Shown: piece by piece, positions 1 to 12,274 of the stretch
Layout: each line of letters opens with the position of its first letter
How positions within the stretch are numbered: the stretch's first letter is position 1
Source: Streptomyces mutabilis
Lineage (GTDB): Bacteria > Actinomycetota > Actinomycetes > Streptomycetales > Streptomycetaceae
NCBI RefSeq assembly: GCF_014649815.1
Contig: NZ_BMTT01000020.1
Span: 28,720 to 92,719 of the forward strand
Reading direction: 5' to 3'
DNA: 64,000 bases
Notes under the pieces: generated by a model
Database searches by the model: none
What the model saw: the letters and a program-made list of their open reading frames with translations, nothing else
What the model was told of the DNA's origin: nothing
Translations under genes and position numbers: made by a program

Positions 1-1565
1 GTCCCGCCGCTGGTAGGCGTCCAGCAGCAGCGACAGCACGGCACCCTTGACGGCGCTCATCCGCTGCCGCGCGGCCATCGACCCGGAGGCGTCGACCACG
101 AAAAGCACGAGGTTGCCCTCACGCCCTTCCCTCGTCGCCTGTCGCAGATCGTCCCGCCGCACCACCAGCCCCGGGCCGCTGCGCCCCCGCGCCCGCTGGT
201 GCGGGGCGGCGGCCTGCACGGTCGCCGCCAGGTGCAGCTTGGTCAGCGCCCCCTGCGGCCGGCGGGCCCCGGTCGTCCGCCCGTGCTCGGTCCGCGCCCG
301 CGACCGCCGCCCGGCGGCCCCCTCGCCCAGCCCCGGCACGCTCAGCACCTTGGCGCGGAACGGCTCGGCGGCCCGCGCGGGGGACTGCTCACCGGCACCA
401 CCGGAAGGCTGCGGCTCCCCGCCCTCCCCGGCCTCGGGGCGCGCGGCGGCGTCACCGTCACCCTGCGGGGCGTCGTCGGGCTCCGGCTGCCCACCGGGAC
501 CACCGGGACCGTCGGGACCCGGGTCGGGGTCGTCGTCCCCGCCACCGTCCCCGTCCGGCCCGCCGAACTCCTCCAGCGTCTCGTCGAGCTTGTCCTCGTC
601 GAGGCCCGGCGCGTCGAACGGGTTGCGCCGCCGCCGGTGCGGCAGCGCCAGCAGCGCGGCCTGCCGCACGTCCTCCGCCAGTACGTCGGTCCGCCCGGCC
701 CAGGCCGCCAGCGCGGTCGCCGTGCGGGCCATCACGATGTCGGCGCGCATGCCGTCGACCTCGAACGCGGCACAGGTCGCCGCGATCTGCCGAAGCGCCC
801 CGTCCCCGAGCCGTACCGAGGGCAGCAGCTCCCGCGCCGCCACGATCCGCGCTCGTACGGCGGCCTCCTCGTCGGCCCAGCGCGCGGCGAAACCGGCCGG
901 GTCGTCGTCGTAGGCCAGCCGGCGCCGCACGACCTCCACCCGTTGGTCGGGCTCGCGCGAGGCCGAGACCTCCACGGTCAGCCCGAACCGGTCGAGAAGC
1001 TGCGGACGCAGCTCGCCCTCCTCGGGGTTCATGGTGCCGACGAGCAGGAACTTCGAGGCGTGCCGCACCGAAACACCCTCGCGCTCGACGTACGAGGCGC
1101 CCATCGCCGCCGCGTCCAGCAGCAGGTCCACCAGGTGGTCGTGGAGGAGGTTGACCTCGTCGACGTACAGGATGCCCCGGTGGGCGTCGGCCAGGAGGCC
1201 CGGCTCGAAGGCCTTCACGCCCTCCGCGAGGGCCCGCTCGATGTCGAGGGCGCCGACCAGCCGGTCCTCGGAGGCGCCGACGGGCAGCTCGACCATCCGG
1301 GCCGGCCGGGAGCCCGAGGCCCCCGGCTCGTGCGGTCCGTCCGGGCAGCCGGGGTCGGGGGAGTGCGGGGCGCAGGAGAAGCGGCACCCGGAGACGACGT
1401 CCACCTCCGGCATCAGCGCCGACAGCGCGCGCACGGCCGTGGACTTGGCGGTGCCCTTCTCACCGCGCACCAGCACGCCGCCGACCGCCGGGGAAACGGC
1501 GTTCAGCAGCAGCGCGAGCCGCAGGTCGTCCTGACCCACGACGGCCGTGAACGGGAACGGGTTAC

Positions 1566-1569
<4 letters not shown>
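1..1569 (-). CDS. Magnesium/cobalt chelatase subunit (ChlI/ChlD fusion), 3' end cut off by the window
   Basis: Putative AAA+ motor subunit that would work with CobN to insert cobalt (or magnesium) into a corrin/porphyrin ring in the cytoplasm. The 523 visible residues start with an AAA+ domain with Walker [10 protein letters not shown] (about residues 33-41) and a Walker B region ILYVDEVN. An acidic Pro/Gly-rich linker follows (about residues 320-390). A von Willebrand A domain then begins, with the MIDAS motif DASGSMA near residue 500; the rest lies outside the window. The start is GTG at 1567-1569, inside GTGA shared with the cobN stop, so translation is probably coupled to cobN. The fused I+D architecture is common in actinobacteria. 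Cobalt rather than magnesium use is inferred from the cob operon. Confidence 0.9.
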
Positions 1570-5215
<3,646 letters not shown>

Positions 5216-5219
<4 letters not shown>

Positions 5220-6724
5220 GCGGGCGCTCCCGGTGGAATGAATGGCAGTCCTTGCGGCGCGCCGGACTCGATGAGCCGCCACAGCGCGTCCGTGTCCGCG
5301 TGGTGTTCGATCAGGTCGCCGAGCCGGTCGAGCTGCTCCTCGCGCAGCGCGGCGAACGAGGTGTCGGGGGCCGGCACGAAGCGGCGGCCCGCGGCGGCGG
5401 CCACCTCGCGCAGGAACGCCCGCCGGAAGCCGTCCGACTCCAGCGAGCCGTGCCAGTGCGTGCCCCAGGTCTGGCCGACCCGGCAGCCGTCCAGGAAGGG
5501 GACGCCACCCGTCACGTCGGCGACCCCGTGGTGGATCTCGTACCCCTCGACGTGCTCGCCGAGGGCTTCGCCCACCGGCCGGGTGAGGGTCTTCTCGCGG
5601 GCGAACCGCACCCGCACGGGCAGCAGTCCGAGCCCGTCCACGTGCCCGGCACGGGACTCGACCTCGTCCTCGATGTGCTCGCCGAGCAGCTGGAACCCGC
5701 CGCAGATGCCGAGCACGGGCCGCCGCTCGGCCACCCGGCGTGCGATGGCGTCCGCGAGCCCCCGCTCCCGCAGCCACTCCAGCGCCCGGACCGTCCCCCG
5801 CGTCCCCGGAACGATCACGAGGTCCGCGTCGGCCAGTTCCTCGGGCCGGTCCACGAACCGCACCACGACGCCCGGCTCGGCCGCGAGCGCGTCCACGTCC
5901 GTGAAGTTGGACATGAGCGGGACCGCGCAGACGGCGACCCGGAGCACGTCCTCGCCGACGGGCGGCGCGATGACCGACTCCCGCACGGTCCCGCGCAGGG
6001 AGACCCGCAGTCCGTCCTCCTCGTCGATGCCGAGCCCGTGCCGGAAGGGCAGGACGCCGTACGTCCGCCGACCGGTGAGCTCGTGGAGCATGTCGAGGCC
6101 CGGCTCCAGCAGCGAGACGTCGCCCCGGAACTTGTTGACCAGGAACCCGGCGACCAACGCCTGGTCCTCGGGTGCCAGCAGCGCCACCGTGCCGAAGAAC
6201 GAGGCGAAGACGCCCCCGCGGTCGATGTCGCCGACGACGAGGACGGGGAACCCGGCGCCCCGGGCGATCCCCATGTTCACGATGTCGGTCCGGCGCAGGT
6301 TGATCTCGGCCGGACTGCCCGCCCCCTCGCAGATCACCGCGTCATACGTGCCCCGCAGTTCGGCCAGACAGTCCAGCACCGTGCCGAGCAACCGCTGCTG
6401 CCGTCCGCCGTGATAGCCGCGGGCGCTCATCTCGCCGACCGGCTTGCCGAGCAGCACGACCTGGCTGCTCTGCTCGCCCCCCGGCTTCAGCAGCACCGGG
6501 TTCATATGCGCTGTCGGCTCCACGCGGCACGCCTGGGCCTGCATGGCCTGCGCCCGGCCGATCTCCGCGCCCTCGCGGGTGACGAAGGAGTTCAGCGACA
6601 TGTTCTGCGCCTTGAAGGGCGCGACCTTCACGCCCTGACGCACCAGCCAGCGGCAGATTCCGGCGGTGACGACGCTCTTGCCGGCGTCGGAGGTGGTGCC
6701 GGCGACGAGGAGGCCACCGCTCAT
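5216..6724 (-). CDS. cobQ: Cobyric acid synthase CobQ/CbiP
   Basis: Glutamine- and ATP-dependent amidase that amidates four side chains of adenosylcobyrinic a,c-diamide to give cobyric acid. It has 502 residues, typical of the family. The N-terminal P-loop-like dethiobiotin-synthetase fold shows [12 protein letters not shown] (residues 8-19). The C-terminal class I glutamine amidotransferase-like domain has the nucleophile motif [10 protein letters not shown] and a later EGYEIHHG segment with the catalytic His. The ATG at 6722-6724 overlaps the cobD stop by 4 nt (ATGA); the start nine codons upstream (GTG) is less likely. Lies between cobD and cobN in the same operon. Confidence 0.97.
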
Positions 6725-7686
6725 GACGTACGTCCCTTCGTGAGTGACCGGCGGGTGAGCAGCCGCGCGCTCGCGCACACGCCCAGCGCCAGCCAGCCCA
6801 CGCGCCGGGAGAGCCGTACGGCCCGGTCGATGTCGCCGCAACCGGCCCGGACGGCGCGCCCCGCCGCCCCGTTGAGGACGGGCCGGTGCTCGATGCGCCC
6901 GCCGTAGGAGAGCGTCCCGCCCAGCCGCACGCCCAGGGCGCCCGCGAAGGACGCCTCCACGGGACCGGCGTTGGGGCTCGGGTGCCGTGCGGCGTCGGCG
7001 CGCCAGGCCCGTACGGCGCCCCGCGGATCGCCGCCGGCCACGGTGGCCAGGACGGCGGTCAGCCGGGCGCCGGGCCAGCCCGCGAGGTCGTCGAGCCGGG
7101 CCGAGGCCCAGCCGTAGCGGCGGTACCTGGGCGACCTGTGGCCGACCATCGCGTCCAGGGTGTTCACGGCCCGGAACCCGAGCAGTCCGGGCACTCCGCC
7201 CAACGCGCCCCAGACCAGGGCGCCCACCACCGCGTCCGAGGTGTTCTCGGCTACGGACTCCACGACCGCCCGGGCGATCCCGTCGGCGTCCAGCGCCTGC
7301 GGGTCCCGCCCGCACAGGTGCGGCAGCCGCGCGCGGGCCGCCTCGACGTCGCCGGCCTCCAGGGCACGGCCGATGGCGACTGCCTCGCGGGCGAGCGAGG
7401 TGCCGCCGACGACCGACCAGGTGGCGGTGGCGGTCAGCGCGACGGAGGCGGCGGGGGAGTGGCGTACGGCGCGGGTGGCGGCCAGCCCGAGGGCGGCGGC
7501 GCCACCGGCGCACACTGCGGTGTGCAGCGCGCCCCACCCACGGTGGTCACGCCACAGCACCCGTTCCACGGCACCGGCGGCACGGCCGAACGCGGCGACC
7601 GGGTGTCCGCGGCGCGGGTCGCCGAGGAGGAGGTCACCGAGGAGGCCGGCGGCGGCGCCGTACGCGAAGACGCGTTCGGCGCGCAC
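6721..7686 (-). CDS. cobD: Adenosylcobinamide-phosphate synthase CobD/CbiB
   Basis: Polytopic inner-membrane protein that attaches the aminopropanol arm to adenosylcobyric acid. It has 321 residues, the usual size. Recognisable family segments are [16 protein letters not shown] near the N-terminus, [16 protein letters not shown] in the middle and [22 protein letters not shown], then [20 protein letters not shown]. The start is GTG at 7684-7686. No Shine-Dalgarno sequence lies directly ahead of it; instead a 21-codon ORF ends one codon upstream in the same frame, so cobD is probably translated by coupling. First major gene of the cob operon. Confidence 0.95.
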   Translation of the reverse strand: MRAERVFAYGAAAGLLGDLLLGDPRRGHPVAAFGRAAGAVERVLWRDHRGWGALHTAVCAGGAAALGLAATRAVRHSPAASVALTATATWSVVGGTSLAREAVAIGRALEAGDVEAARARLPHLCGRDPQALDADGIARAVVESVAENTSDAVVGALVWGALGGVPGLLGFRAVNTLDAMVGHRSPRYRRYGWASARLDDLAGWPGARLTAVLATVAGGDPRGAVRAWRADAARHPSPNAGPVEASFAGALGVRLGGTLSYGGRIEHRPVLNGAAGRAVRAGCGDIDRAVRLSRRVGWLALGVCASARLLTRRSLTKGRTS

Positions 7687-7689
7687 GGT

Positions 7690-7755
7690 TCAACCGGCCG
7701 CGGGGAGGGAGAGGCGAAGAGTGTCGCTGGTGAGCCTGGAACGGCAGCCGCGCAT
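7690..7755 (-). CDS. Possible 21-residue leader peptide between riboswitch and cobD
   Basis: An ATG at 7753-7755 opens a 21-codon ORF starting MRGCRSRLTSD and ending in TGA at 7690-7692, one ACC codon before the cobD GTG and in the same frame. A GAGGAC ribosome-binding site lies 8 nt upstream (complement of 7764-7769). This is a better start context than cobD's own. The ORF may carry the initiation event that the riboswitch controls, with cobD reinitiating after its stop. No function is claimed for the peptide, and chance occurrence is possible. Confidence 0.45.
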   Translation of the reverse strand: MRGCRSRLTSDTLRLSLPAAG

Positions 7756-7802
7756 GGCGATATGTCCTCACTCAGGGTGTCCGCGCCCTGGTTAGAAGAG
7801 AA

Positions 7803-7935
7803 CGGCGATGAGAGTTCCTGGCTCCCGGGGATCGCTCCCCGGTCACAGTGGCGGGACCGCGCCGGATTCGCACCGGCTTCCTCTCCTGTCGCCGTATTGG
7901 CTTCGGCAGTCCACCACGGCCCGCGAACACCCGTC
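7803..7935 (-). promoter_or_regulatory. Cobalamin (adenosylcobalamin) riboswitch controlling the cob operon
   Basis: On the minus strand the region holds the conserved cobalamin-riboswitch core: GCCGGTGCGAATCCGGC, then GCGGTCCCGCCACTGTGA and the downstream GAGCCAGGAACTC segment, in the right order and spacing. It lies directly upstream of the cobD-cobQ-cobN operon. After the aptamer, a small hairpin (complement of 7773-7790, arms CAGGG/CCCTG) sits next to the GAGGAC ribosome-binding site of the leader ORF. This points to translational control rather than a terminator, because no U-tract hairpin is visible. The outer limits are approximate. Confidence 0.93.
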
Positions 7936-8028
7936 AACTTGCTGTTGACCTGCGAGGGGGGAGTGTGCGAAGGCCCACACGCGGGCGGTGTGCGCGGGCG
8001 CGCGGAAAGGTGCGCGGGCAGACGGAAA

Positions 8029-8071
8029 GGCGGGGCGTGGGACGGACTCCCAGTCCGTCCCACGCCCCGCC
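8029..8071. terminator. Strong inverted repeat, terminator of the pit/small membrane gene unit
   Basis: Two perfectly complementary 20-nt arms (8029-8048 and 8052-8071) are separated by only CCC. It lies 29 nt past the stop of the minus-strand gene at 8100-8321. No T-tract is present, which is normal in Streptomyces. It also separates this unit from the cob riboswitch. Confidence 0.8.
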
Positions 8072-8099
8072 TCACGAGAGTGCGGGATGCACGCGTCGC

Positions 8100-8321
8100 T
8101 CAGGCGACGATCAGGTAGATGCCGTACGCCACCGCCGCGGCGCAGGCCGCGAAGCACGCGTACGCGCCGGTGACCGCGAGGCCCGCGGAGCCTCCCTCGG
8201 CGGCGGCCCGCTCCTGGCGGGAGAGACCGGCGATGCCGAGGGTGAACAGGCCCACCAGGGCCACGGTGGCCACGAGGCTGACCCCGAAGACGGAGCCGAG
8301 CGCTGCCCAGTCGATGCTCAT
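8100..8321 (-). CDS. Small membrane protein downstream of the phosphate permease
   Basis: A 73-residue protein with two predicted transmembrane helices, one around residues 8-33 (VFGVSLVATVALVGLFTLGI) and one around 48-72 (ending YGIYLIVA). A short basic/acidic loop RQERAAAE lies between them. It starts 34 nt after the pit stop and is very probably cotranscribed with it. The family appears, from memory, beside Pit transporters in streptomycetes, but its role is unknown. An accessory or stability role for the permease is only an inference. Confidence 0.8.
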   Translation of the reverse strand: MSIDWAALGSVFGVSLVATVALVGLFTLGIAGLSRQERAAAEGGSAGLAVTGAYACFAACAAAVAYGIYLIVA

Positions 8322-8355
8322 GGAGGTTCGTTTCCTTCGTACCCGGAGCGCGGGT

Positions 8356-9597
8356 TCAGACGGTGGTGGTGGCCGACGGGGCCTTGGACTCGGACGCGGA
8401 GGCGGCGACGGCGGCCGCCGGCTCCCCAGTCACGCCCGCCGGGGGCGGGGTGACGGCGGCCATCGCCTGGGTCACCACACCGGACTGCTCGGACTCGTCG
8501 GCGTCGATGACGTTGGTGTGGTCGACGACCTCGCGCCGGGAGAGCTTCCAGATGGCGGCGCTGGAGGCGACCAGGAAGACCGCGACGAGGGCGGTGCCCC
8601 AGTCACCCAGGCCGCACACCCACTCGGCGATCGCGGCGACCAGGGCCGCGGCCGGCAGGGTCAGACCCCAGGCGACGAACATCCGGGTGGCCGTGGACCA
8701 GCGGACCACGCCGCCCTTGCGGCCGAGACCCGCGCCCATCACCGCGCCGGAGACCGAGTGCGTGGTGGAGAGGGAGAAGCCGAGGTGGGAGGAGGCCAGG
8801 ATGACCGTCGCGGCGCTGGTCTGGGCGGCGAAGCCCTGCTGCGGCTGGAGGTCGGTCAGGCCCTTGCCCATGGTGCGGATGATGCGCCAGCCGCCGAGGT
8901 AGGTGCCGAGCGCGATGGCGATGCCCGCGGAGAGGATGACCCACATGGGCGGGTCGGAGTCGGGGGCGAGCGAGCCGCCGGCGACCAGGGCCAGGGTGAT
9001 GATGCCCATCGTCTTCTGGGCGTCGTTGGTGCCGTGGGCCAGCGAGACCAGTCCGGCGGAGGCGATCTGCCCGGTGCGGTAGCCCTTGGCGGCCGCCTTG
9101 CCGTCGGCCTTGCGGCCGAGTCGGTACGTCAGCCGCGCGCCGAGCATCGCCGCGATGCCCGCGACCAGTGGGGCGGCGATCGCGGGGAGGAGCACCTTGG
9201 TGACGAGCACGTCGCCGTGGACCGCGCCGACGCCCGCCGAAGCGATCGCGGCACCGATCAGACCGCCCATCAGGGCGTGGGAGGAACTGGACGGGAGACC
9301 GACCAGCCAGGTCAGCAGGTTCCAGAGGATCGCGCCGACCAGGGCGGCGAAGATGACCTCGGGACGGATGCCGGTCTCGTCCACGAGACCCTTGGAGATC
9401 GTGTTGGCGACCTCCACGGAGAGGAAAGCGCCGACAAGGTTGAGGACGGCGGACATGGCCACCGCCACCTTGGGCTTGAGCGCACCGGTCGAAATGGTCG
9501 TTGCCATCGCGTTGGCGGTGTCGTGGAAACCGTTCGTGAAATCGAACGCGAGAGCGGTCACCACCACAATCGCGAGGATCAGCGAGAAGCTTTCCAT
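8356..9597 (-). CDS. pitH2: Low-affinity inorganic phosphate permease, PiT family (PitH2-like)
   Basis: A 413-residue polytopic membrane protein of the PiT family, which carries metal-phosphate complexes with proton or sodium coupling. Both halves of the duplicated signature are present: DFTNGFHDTANAMAT at residues 19-33 and ASAGLVSLAHGTNDAQKTMG in the second half. The intracellular loop (about residues 170-185) is short. The ATG at 9595-9597 begins MESFSLILAI. A PHO-box-like direct repeat lies about 50 nt upstream, suggesting PhoP control. From memory, S. coelicolor has two Pit systems and this corresponds to pitH2, the one not paired with a pap gene. Confidence 0.95.
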   Translation of the reverse strand: MESFSLILAIVVVTALAFDFTNGFHDTANAMATTISTGALKPKVAVAMSAVLNLVGAFLSVEVANTISKGLVDETGIRPEVIFAALVGAILWNLLTWLVGLPSSSSHALMGGLIGAAIASAGVGAVHGDVLVTKVLLPAIAAPLVAGIAAMLGARLTYRLGRKADGKAAAKGYRTGQIASAGLVSLAHGTNDAQKTMGIITLALVAGGSLAPDSDPPMWVILSAGIAIALGTYLGGWRIIRTMGKGLTDLQPQQGFAAQTSAATVILASSHLGFSLSTTHSVSGAVMGAGLGRKGGVVRWSTATRMFVAWGLTLPAAALVAAIAEWVCGLGDWGTALVAVFLVASSAAIWKLSRREVVDHTNVIDADESEQSGVVTQAMAAVTPPPAGVTGEPAAAVAASASESKAPSATTTV

Positions 9598-9644
9598 TTA
9601 CCCAGGCAATCGTTCGAGGTCATTGGCTGGACGAACGTAGGTAA

Positions 9645-9666
9645 CCATGGTGAACGGAAGATGAAC
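9645..9666 (-). promoter_or_regulatory. PHO-box-like direct repeat upstream of the phosphate permease
   Basis: On the minus strand, two adjacent 11-nt units read GTTCATCTTCC (9656-9666) and GTTCACCATGG (9645-9655). These match the Streptomyces PhoP-box unit (roughly G-T-T-C-A-Y-Y-Y-R-G-G), the second better than the first. A weaker third unit may follow (9634-9644). The position, just upstream of a phosphate permease, supports the call. Activation versus repression cannot be read from the sequence. Confidence 0.7.
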
Positions 9667-9815
9667 TGGACCGGGCGTCGCGGTGACCGGAATCGGGGGT
9701 ACCGCCTCCCTCCCCGTATTCGCCCCGGTGCTCTCCGGAGACGTGCCTGGCAGGATCGTCGCGAAGCCGGTCGGCGGCGGTACGCGAGGGGTCCGAAGCG
9801 GCCGGGGAGGAGAGG

Positions 9816-10559
9816 GTGACTGTGACGTATTCGCGGACCGGGGAGGCGGGGGAACGGGCGTCCGGACGGACGGGCGCGGACGGCAAACGCGCCCCGGAGG
9901 CGGCCCGGGAGGCGGCCTGGGAGGCGCTCGTCGCCACGGCCCATCGGACGGTGGCGGACGGCCTGGTGGTCGGCACCTCGGGCAACGTCTCCGTGCGCGT
10001 CGGCGACACGGTGCTCGTCACCCCTTCGGGCGTGCCCTACGACCGTCTCGCCCCCGAGGACATCACCGGCGTCGACCTCGACGGCCGGCAGGTGCTCGGC
10101 ACGCTGGTCCCCACCAGCGAACTGCCCATGCACCTCGCCGTCTACCGCGCCACCGACGCCGGGGCCGTCGTCCACACCCACGCCGTGCACGCCACGGCCG
10201 TCTCGCTCCTCGTCCCCGAGCTCCCGCCGGTGCACTACATGACCGCGGCGCTCGGCGGCCCGGTCCGCGTCGCCCCCTACGCGACCTACGGCACCGACGA
10301 ACTGGCCCGCACCATGCTCGACGCCCTCACCGACCGCACCGGCTGCCTCCTGGAGAACCACGGCACCATTACCTACGGCACCTGCCTCGACCAGGCCTAC
10401 GACCGCACCGCCCAGCTGGAGTGGATGTGCCGCCTGTGGCTGACGGCCTCCTCGCTGCCCGGCCGGTCGCCTTCCCTGCTGACCGAGGAGCAGCTGGCCG
10501 AGGTGGCGGACCGGCTGCGGGGGTACGGGCAGCGGTCTGAACCCCCCACCGCCGGTTGA
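9816..10559 (+). CDS. Class II aldolase/adducin family protein (fuculose-phosphate-aldolase-like)
   Basis: A 247-residue zinc-dependent class II aldolase fold, probably cleaving a phosphorylated sugar or a related substrate in the cytoplasm. Visible motifs are the substrate-phosphate region GTSGNVSVR (about residues 53-61), VTPSGVPYD, the catalytic region PTSELPMHLAVYR (E about 110), the zinc ligands in VVHTHAVHA and a C-terminal ENHGTITYG with the third zinc His. The start is GTG at 9816 behind GGAGGAGAG. About 28 residues of low-complexity sequence precede the domain. The gene diverges from pit. The substrate is not predictable from this context. Confidence 0.9.
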   Translation: MTVTYSRTGEAGERASGRTGADGKRAPEAAREAAWEALVATAHRTVADGLVVGTSGNVSVRVGDTVLVTPSGVPYDRLAPEDITGVDLDGRQVLGTLVPTSELPMHLAVYRATDAGAVVHTHAVHATAVSLLVPELPPVHYMTAALGGPVRVAPYATYGTDELARTMLDALTDRTGCLLENHGTITYGTCLDQAYDRTAQLEWMCRLWLTASSLPGRSPSLLTEEQLAEVADRLRGYGQRSEPPTAG

Positions 10560-10625
10560 TCCGAACGGCCCGCCCGTCCGCCGTCCCGGTGGCTTACTCC
10601 GGAGCCCCCCGGGAAACTGAAAGGC

Positions 10626-11753
10626 GTGCGCATCCTCCCCGCGACGGCCGCCGCCGTCACCGCAGCCCTGGCCGCAGGGGCGGCGAGCGTCGCCGCCGGA
10701 CGGCTCGCCAGCGACGCCGCGCTCAAGGCGCCGCCCGGACGGCCCCTGCCCACCGAACCCCGGCTCACCGTGCACGGCACCGCAGCCGGCCGGATCACCC
10801 TCACCCGGGACCTGGCCGCACTGCGCCCCGGCCGCTACGGTCTCGCCGGCGCCGGCTCCCACGCGGTCGTCGGCCCGGTCCTCGGCACGGCCGACCACGG
10901 CGCCGACACGGTCGTACGCCGCCTCGAACGCGTCACGCACGGCACCCTCACGGCCGGCGACCGGGTGTGGTTCACCCCGAACCTGTACGTCGGCGATCCG
11001 GGCACCGCCCTGGACCTCGAATTCGCCGACGTCGAGGTCCCCGGTGAACTGGGCCCGCTCCCGGCCTGGTTCCTGCCCGGCTCCCGCCCGACCTGGGTCA
11101 TCGCCGTACACGGCCTGGCCGCCACCCGTGAACACGCGCTGAACATCATCGCGCCCCTGCACCGCCGCGACGTCCCGGTGCTCGCCCTCGCCTACCGTGG
11201 CGACATCGGTGCACCGCCCTCACCGGACGGCCTGCACCACTTCGGCGAGACCGAGTGGCGCGATGTGGACGCGGCGATCCGCTACGCCGTCGACCACGGC
11301 GCCCGCCAGGTCGTCCTGCTCGGCTGGTCCACCGGCGCCACCATGGCCCTGCGCACGGCCGCGCTCTCCGAAGCGCGCGAGCGCATCGCGGGGCTCGTGC
11401 TGGACTCCCCGGTCCTCAGCTGGGAGGTCACCCTGCGCGCCCTGGCCGGCGCCCGCCGCACCCCGGGCGCGCTCCTGCCGCTCGCTGTCCGCGCCGCCCA
11501 GGGCCGCGCCGGACTGCACGCCGACCACGACGCCGGGACCGCCGGCCTGTACCGCCCGGCCGTCCCGACCCTGGTCTTCCACGGCCCCGACGACGCGGTG
11601 TCCCCTTGGCGGCTCTCCCGCCGCCTCGCCGACGCCCACCCGCGCCTGGTCGCCCTGCACACCGTCAAGGGGGCCCCGCACGGCGCCATGTGGAACGCCG
11701 ACCCCGAGCACTACGAGGAGACCCTCCGCCGCTTCATGACCCCGCTGGTGTGA
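10626..11753 (+). CDS. Alpha/beta hydrolase, membrane-anchored or exported
   Basis: A 375-residue serine hydrolase. An N-terminal hydrophobic Ala-rich segment (residues 4-28) looks like a signal or anchor. The hydrolase domain begins about residue 155 with VIAVHGLAATRE (oxyanion region). The nucleophile is Ser in GWSTGA (about residue 238), the acid is Asp in FHGPDDAVSP and the base is His in KGAPHGAMWN. The domain resembles the prolyl-oligopeptidase/BAAT-like alpha/beta hydrolases annotated as lysophospholipase-like. The substrate is unknown. The start is GTG at 10626. It is 66 nt downstream of the aldolase and may be cotranscribed. Confidence 0.88.
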   Translation: MRILPATAAAVTAALAAGAASVAAGRLASDAALKAPPGRPLPTEPRLTVHGTAAGRITLTRDLAALRPGRYGLAGAGSHAVVGPVLGTADHGADTVVRRLERVTHGTLTAGDRVWFTPNLYVGDPGTALDLEFADVEVPGELGPLPAWFLPGSRPTWVIAVHGLAATREHALNIIAPLHRRDVPVLALAYRGDIGAPPSPDGLHHFGETEWRDVDAAIRYAVDHGARQVVLLGWSTGATMALRTAALSEARERIAGLVLDSPVLSWEVTLRALAGARRTPGALLPLAVRAAQGRAGLHADHDAGTAGLYRPAVPTLVFHGPDDAVSPWRLSRRLADAHPRLVALHTVKGAPHGAMWNADPEHYEETLRRFMTPLV

Positions 11754-12274
11754 CCCCGCCGCGCACGCCGCACCTCCAGCGCCGCATGCCGGGCCCGGCC
11801 CGCCGGGCGTACGGGGCGGGCCTCCGGCGGTGCGTGCCGTGTGCGCCCCGTCGCGTGCCCGGCGGGGCGCGTGTCGGGCGTCTCGGTGGTCGGTGCTACA
11901 TGAGCCTGGGCGGATGTTCCCGGAGGAGGGCCCGCCGTGCACCCCGGCGTTCCACGCCGAACCTCCCACCGGCGGGCGCGGTACGTGACAGGCGGGCGTG
12001 CGGCGTAGCCGCGGCGGCGTGTGCCGTGACCTCGGCACGCCTCGGCACCTGTGTCGCGGCTGCCCGGCGGGCCGGGGCGCGTTGCCCGCGGCATGTGCCG
12101 GGCGACCGTGGCGGAGCCGCACCGCAAGGGGCACCGCCCGGGTTCCGCTTAGCGTCGTACCGGTGGCTTGATCCCGTTCCCGGAGGGCGTTCCGGGCCGG
12201 TGAGTCCCCCGTCCCGGACGGGGGTCGTCGCATTCCGTTTGGGTTTTCGGACCGTCAACCGGAAGACTGCAGGC
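11754..12274. other. Gene-poor interval, 521 nt
   Basis: No coding frame with convincing start, codon use or family similarity was found. The first part is a very GC-rich stretch with repeated GGGC/GCCG words. The only discrete signal is the 19-nt palindrome at 12206-12224, which lies shortly upstream of the next gene. Confidence 0.6.
12206..12224. repeat. Near-perfect 19-nt palindrome upstream of the 12275 gene
   Basis: The arms CCCCCGTCC and GGACGGGGG surround a single C. It ends about 50 nt before the GTG chosen for the next gene, in a position suited to an operator or an RNA hairpin in its leader. No T-tract or recognised binding-site family was seen. Confidence 0.5.

Noticed and set aside
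7861-7880. T-loop-like CGGATTCGCACCGG suggesting a tRNA
   Set aside because: It is part of the cobalamin riboswitch core on the minus strand; no acceptor or anticodon stems are present.
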